A stretch of 64,000 nucleotides of DNA from positions 359,178 through 423,177 of the forward strand of contig NZ_QKLU01000005.1 in the NCBI RefSeq assembly GCF_003208655.1. The letters are read 5' to 3'. Origin of the DNA: Pedobacter nutrimenti. Lineage in GTDB: Bacteria; Bacteroidota; Bacteroidia; Sphingobacteriales; Sphingobacteriaceae. Positions 61,104 to 64,000 of this stretch are shown piece by piece (the first letter of the stretch is position 1; the number at the start of each line of letters is the position of its first letter). The position numbers and the translations under genes were made by a program. Under the pieces are notes generated by a model. It did not search any database. It worked only from the letters and a program-made list of their open reading frames with translations, and had not been told where the DNA came from.

Positions 61104-64000
61104 ATGAAACATTTTACTAAATTTTATTATTTCTCATCATTATTGATCTGCTTGTTGTTTGCAGCCCAATCAAGTTATGCTGATGGATCGAAAGATTTGT
61201 ATCCTGGAGGAAATGGCGGAAGGGCCAAACTCAGATCAAGTACTGCATCTTCAGCTTCTTATCCTTTTGCCAGTTTAAATACACATTATGTTTATGTAAA
61301 AGCTGGAGAGACCATTACCATGGCAAGTAGCGTAATGGGGCTTGGCAATGCAAGGATAAAACTGACAAAACCCGACGGAACAACTACCAGTTATTCGGGC
61401 GCAACAGGTTTTATCAGTAACCGGATTAATGAACTTGCAGGTCCAAGATTGCCTGGGGTATCGGGAGGAAATTATTATGATGCCATTTTGTATCCCGTTC
61501 CTGTAGGGGGGGATGGAATTTACAGTGTCGATTTTGTTCCGCCAGCAGGGGAGACGGGTACGAATACCAATGGAAGGGAAAACAGTGGTGTTTTGGCAAC
61601 CGCAAATTGGAAAGCTGCGGCCAGTACTGATGTGGTGATTGCGGCTTGGGACGTGTCTGTATATGGTTCCAATAATACCCTGATACCCGGCCGGGTGTAT
61701 TCTAACGTACTCAACCTTGATATCTACAGTGATTTCACTGCACCAATGACCTATTATGGAAAAATGTATGTGCTCACTAAAGATGGATATATTTATAAGG
61801 TTGACAACAACGGGAACAACGGGATTAGTTTTGAGTTTTTCGTAAACAGTAATGGTTTTGTTAATACCGATGGAGAGCCGATATATAAAAGCTTAAATAC
61901 CACCACAGGTATTTCATCGCAAATTAAGGACCCACGGACAGCAGATAATACAACGAGTGTAACCCATAAGATGTTTTATACGCTTCCCGCGAGTGATTTA
62001 CCACAAAGTGCGTCGGGAGCAGTACCTGGAGGTACGGGTACAACCTGGCTTAAAAATCCGCGGCTGGTTCCTAAGGTTTCTGATTTAAAATTATTTGGTG
62101 TAGAAGGAACAGAAGGGCAGGTAAGTAACAAGGGGGGGAATATAAAATTCAGTGCCAATCTTTCTGGCCGTTTTATCATTGAGATCAGCCCGGTTGCTCC
62201 TGCCAACTTTCCAAAAAGAACCATTACTGGTTTTGCAAGTGTTGGAACCAATTCCATTAAATGGGATGGAAAAGATGGTTTGGGTAACCCGCTTCCATCG
62301 GGGAGCTCGCCCGCTAAATTAACCGTTAAGCTTCAGGGTGCTGAAGTCCATTTTCCATATTTTGATATGGAAATCAATCCGAATGGGATTAAATTAGAGT
62401 TATTAAATGTAGGACTTGATGCTGTAGAATCAGATATTGTGTATTGGGATGATACAGACATCACCCTTACCTCGGGGGCCAATAATTCACCTTCAAGTCC
62501 GATCAATGCCAGCCAAACGGCTATTCCTGGTGGAACTTCAAGTAATATTAATGGGCACAAATGGGGCAATAATACAAGTCCGACTTCCGGAACCTTTGGT
62601 GACAACAGGTCTATGGATACCTGGACCTTTGTTTTGGGGGCCGAAGAAACTTTAAGTACGGTAATTTCCACTAAAGTAGCCGATTTAAAAGTCAATAGTA
62701 TTACTCCAAGTGCGTCTACAGTAGGGGCTAATGGAAACATCACCTATACGGTCGAGGTTCAAAATAGCGACGGTTCTGCGGCCTATAGCGATGTAACCAA
62801 TGCGCCTTTCTCTTTTAATGTTCCTGCGGGAATGGAAATCGTGTCTGCAACTTATGTATCCGATTGTGGCACAGAAAGTAGTGGGGCTATTTCTGCTGAT
62901 AAATTACATTACAACTCTGCATTAAACCTGACAAATGGATGTAAAGGAACCTATACGATTGTAACCAAAGCTGTAAGCGTTGCTTCCGGAAAAATAACCG
63001 TTGAAGCGACCATTATGCGGCCAAATGATGTGAATGATCCGGATGCCACTAACCCCGATCCAAATGTAGTACCTACAGACCCTCATTTAGAATGCAAAAA
63101 TGGAACCGCTACTGAAAGCTGTAATAATATTAAGTACAATAACGTAGTTACGCTCATTAATAAAATTACAGCCGTTAAATCTATTGTTGGCAATCCGGTC
63201 ACGGTAAAACCTGGTGACGTTTTGACCTATAACATTATTTTAACAAATACGGATGCACTTCCAAAAACAGGGGTAACAGCCAGTGACGTCGTTCCGTCGA
63301 CCTTAATAGCTATTTCAGCGATTGACAATGGCGGTATCGCAACGGGCAATACGATCAACTGGACAAACTTAACTGTTCCGGCCAGTGGTACTTTAACCTT
63401 AAGCTTTAAAGCTACGGTAGCCGCTAGCCTGCCAGCAGGTACCACCTCGATTAAAAATACGGCTTCGGTGGTGGATCCAATTGATCCGACTACGCCGATT
63501 ACCCCGGTGGTTGAAAAACCAACCGAAGGGAAAATTACGGCAGTTAAATCTATTGCCGGTGACCCTACAACGGTGAAACCTGGTGATGTGTTAACCTATA
63601 CTATTACTTTAACCAATAGTTTTGGCACTGCAAAAACAGGGGTTACCGCAAGTGATAATGTACCAAGTACTTTAACTGGTATCACGGCCATCGACAATGG
63701 CGGTATCGCAACGGGCAATACGATCAACTGGGCAAACTTAACTGTTCCGGCCAGTGGTACTTTAACCTTAAGTTTCAAAGCAACGGTAGCCGCTAGCTTG
63801 CCGGCGGGTACAACCTCGATTAAAAATACAGCTTCAGTGGTGGATCCAATTGATCCAACCACACCGATTACCCCGGTGGTTGAAAAACCAACCGAAGGGA
63901 AAATTACGGCAGTAAAATCTATTGCCGGTGACCCTGTAACAGTAAAACCTGGTGATGTATTGACTTACAACATCGTATTGACCAATAGTTTTGGTACTGC
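61104..64000 (+). CDS. Giant secreted surface protein with DUF11-type repeats (3' end outside window)
   Basis: The frame is open from ATG 61104 to the window end, 965 codons, with no stop. A signal peptide (about 1-28, MKHFTKFYYFSSLLICLLFA ... SSYADG) is followed by a non-repetitive region (about 30-530), a DUF11-like domain (about 530-670), and then 123-residue repeats of the DUF11 conserved-repeat type (KITAVKS...TVKPGDVLTY...TVPASGTLTLSFKATVAA...SVVDPIDPTTPITPVVEKPTEG). Such proteins are large adhesins or gliding-associated surface proteins, usually ending in a type IX secretion domain; that end is not in view. GAGAAAAATTAT before the start is a weak ribosome site. Confidence 0.9.
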   Translation, partial: MKHFTKFYYFSSLLICLLFAAQSSYADGSKDLYPGGNGGRAKLRSSTASSASYPFASLNTHYVYVKAGETITMASSVMGLGNARIKLTKPDGTTTSYSGATGFISNRINELAGPRLPGVSGGNYYDAILYPVPVGGDGIYSVDFVPPAGETGTNTNGRENSGVLATANWKAAASTDVVIAAWDVSVYGSNNTLIPGRVYSNVLNLDIYSDFTAPMTYYGKMYVLTKDGYIYKVDNNGNNGISFEFFVNSNGFVNTDGEPIYKSLNTTTGISSQIKDPRTADNTTSVTHKMFYTLPASDLPQSASGAVPGGTGTTWLKNPRLVPKVSDLKLFGVEGTEGQVSNKGGNIKFSANLSGRFIIEISPVAPANFPKRTITGFASVGTNSIKWDGKDGLGNPLPSGSSPAKLTVKLQGAEVHFPYFDMEINPNGIKLELLNVGLDAVESDIVYWDDTDITLTSGANNSPSSPINASQTAIPGGTSSNINGHKWGNNTSPTSGTFGDNRSMDTWTFVLGAEETLSTVISTKVADLKVNSITPSASTVGANGNITYTVEVQNSDGSAAYSDVTNAPFSFNVPAGMEIVSATYVSDCGTESSGAISADKLHYNSALNLTNGCKGTYTIVTKAVSVASGKITVEATIMRPNDVNDPDATNPDPNVVPTDPHLECKNGTATESCNNIKYNNVVTLINKITAVKSIVGNPVTVKPGDVLTYNIILTNTDALPKTGVTASDVVPSTLIAISAIDNGGIATGNTINWTNLTVPASGTLTLSFKATVAASLPAGTTSIKNTASVVDPIDPTTPITPVVEKPTEGKITAVKSIAGDPTTVKPGDVLTYTITLTNSFGTAKTGVTASDNVPSTLTGITAIDNGGIATGNTINWANLTVPASGTLTLSFKATVAASLPAGTTSIKNTASVVDPIDPTTPITPVVEKPTEGKITAVKSIAGDPVTVKPGDVLTYNIVLTNSFGT
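63162..64000 (+). repeat. Tandem 369-bp coding repeats
   Basis: Units begin with AAAATTAC at 63162, 63531 and 63900, a constant period of 369 bases (123 codons). Unit 1 is somewhat diverged, units 2 and 3 nearly identical where both are visible; unit 3 is cut by the window end. Near-identity at DNA level points to recent expansion or gene conversion, and copy number may vary between strains. Confidence 0.92.

Noticed and set aside
61520..63862. Several minus-strand open frames of 60-136 residues, two of them nearly identical
   Set aside because: They lie opposite the plus-strand giant gene and repeat because its 369-bp units repeat; composition is that of an antisense shadow.
1..64000. CRISPR array, tRNA or rRNA genes, integrase or transposase
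   Set aside because: I looked for short spaced repeats, cloverleaf-like segments and recombinase motifs and saw none; a tRNA scan and profile search would settle it.

Overview
This window looks like a chromosomal segment of a Bacteroidota species of the Sphingobacteriaceae, most likely Pedobacter or a close relative. The reasons are TonB-dependent receptors with carboxypeptidase-like and STN N-termini, a FecI/FecR pair feeding such a receptor, LytTR two-component genes, RHS proteins of the Bacteroidota type, weak Shine-Dalgarno use, and several promoters with the TAnnTTTG -7 element. Base composition is moderate in the core genes and clearly AT-richer at 26.2-32.3 kb.

Layout. 0-6.5 kb: a probable trehalose-use cluster (MFS permease, GH37 trehalase, TonB-dependent receptor) with a divergent AraC regulator. 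6.7-13.6 kb: core genes for arginine decarboxylase, arginase, arginyl-tRNA synthetase, an AI-2E-family permease and the tRNA-modifying GTPase MnmE. 13.8-37.8 kb: accessory DNA with an outer-membrane receptor beside a LytS/LytR-type pair, a split RHS polymorphic-toxin locus, a run of displaced toxin tips and immunity genes, a pair of small genes beside a long inverted repeat, a GNAT acetyltransferase, a secreted nuclease/phosphodiesterase-like protein and an exported agmatine/peptidylarginine deiminase. 38-44.7 kb: two serine hydrolases, a DUF6624-like protein, a thioredoxin-like protein and a DUF2200 protein. 45-51 kb: a sigma/anti-sigma/TonB-receptor/lipoprotein operon. 51.4-60 kb: an Imm1-like orphan, an AraC regulator, an acyltransferase with a HAD-like partner, an ABC permease and a NarL-type two-component pair. 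60.6-64 kb: a small protein and the start of a giant repeat-containing surface protein cut by the window end.

The most notable structure is an imperfect direct repeat: the last ~120 bp of mnmE plus ~32 bp downstream (13468-13619) recurs, decayed, at 37866-38015. The copies bracket 24.4 kb of accessory genes. The 3' end of mnmE is a known integration target (Salmonella genomic island 1 uses it), so this stretch may be a resident island that has lost its integrase. I see no recombinase gene.

Inside it, the RHS locus carries one live C-terminal tip coupled by ATGA overlaps to a small membrane protein. Downstream is an array of orphan modules, each a toxin-tip remnant followed by an immunity-like gene (Imm44-like, double-CXXCG type, Imm27 and others). 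Two of the tips appear broken by single-base frameshifts while their immunity genes are intact. All family calls are from reading the protein sequence; no database search was possible.
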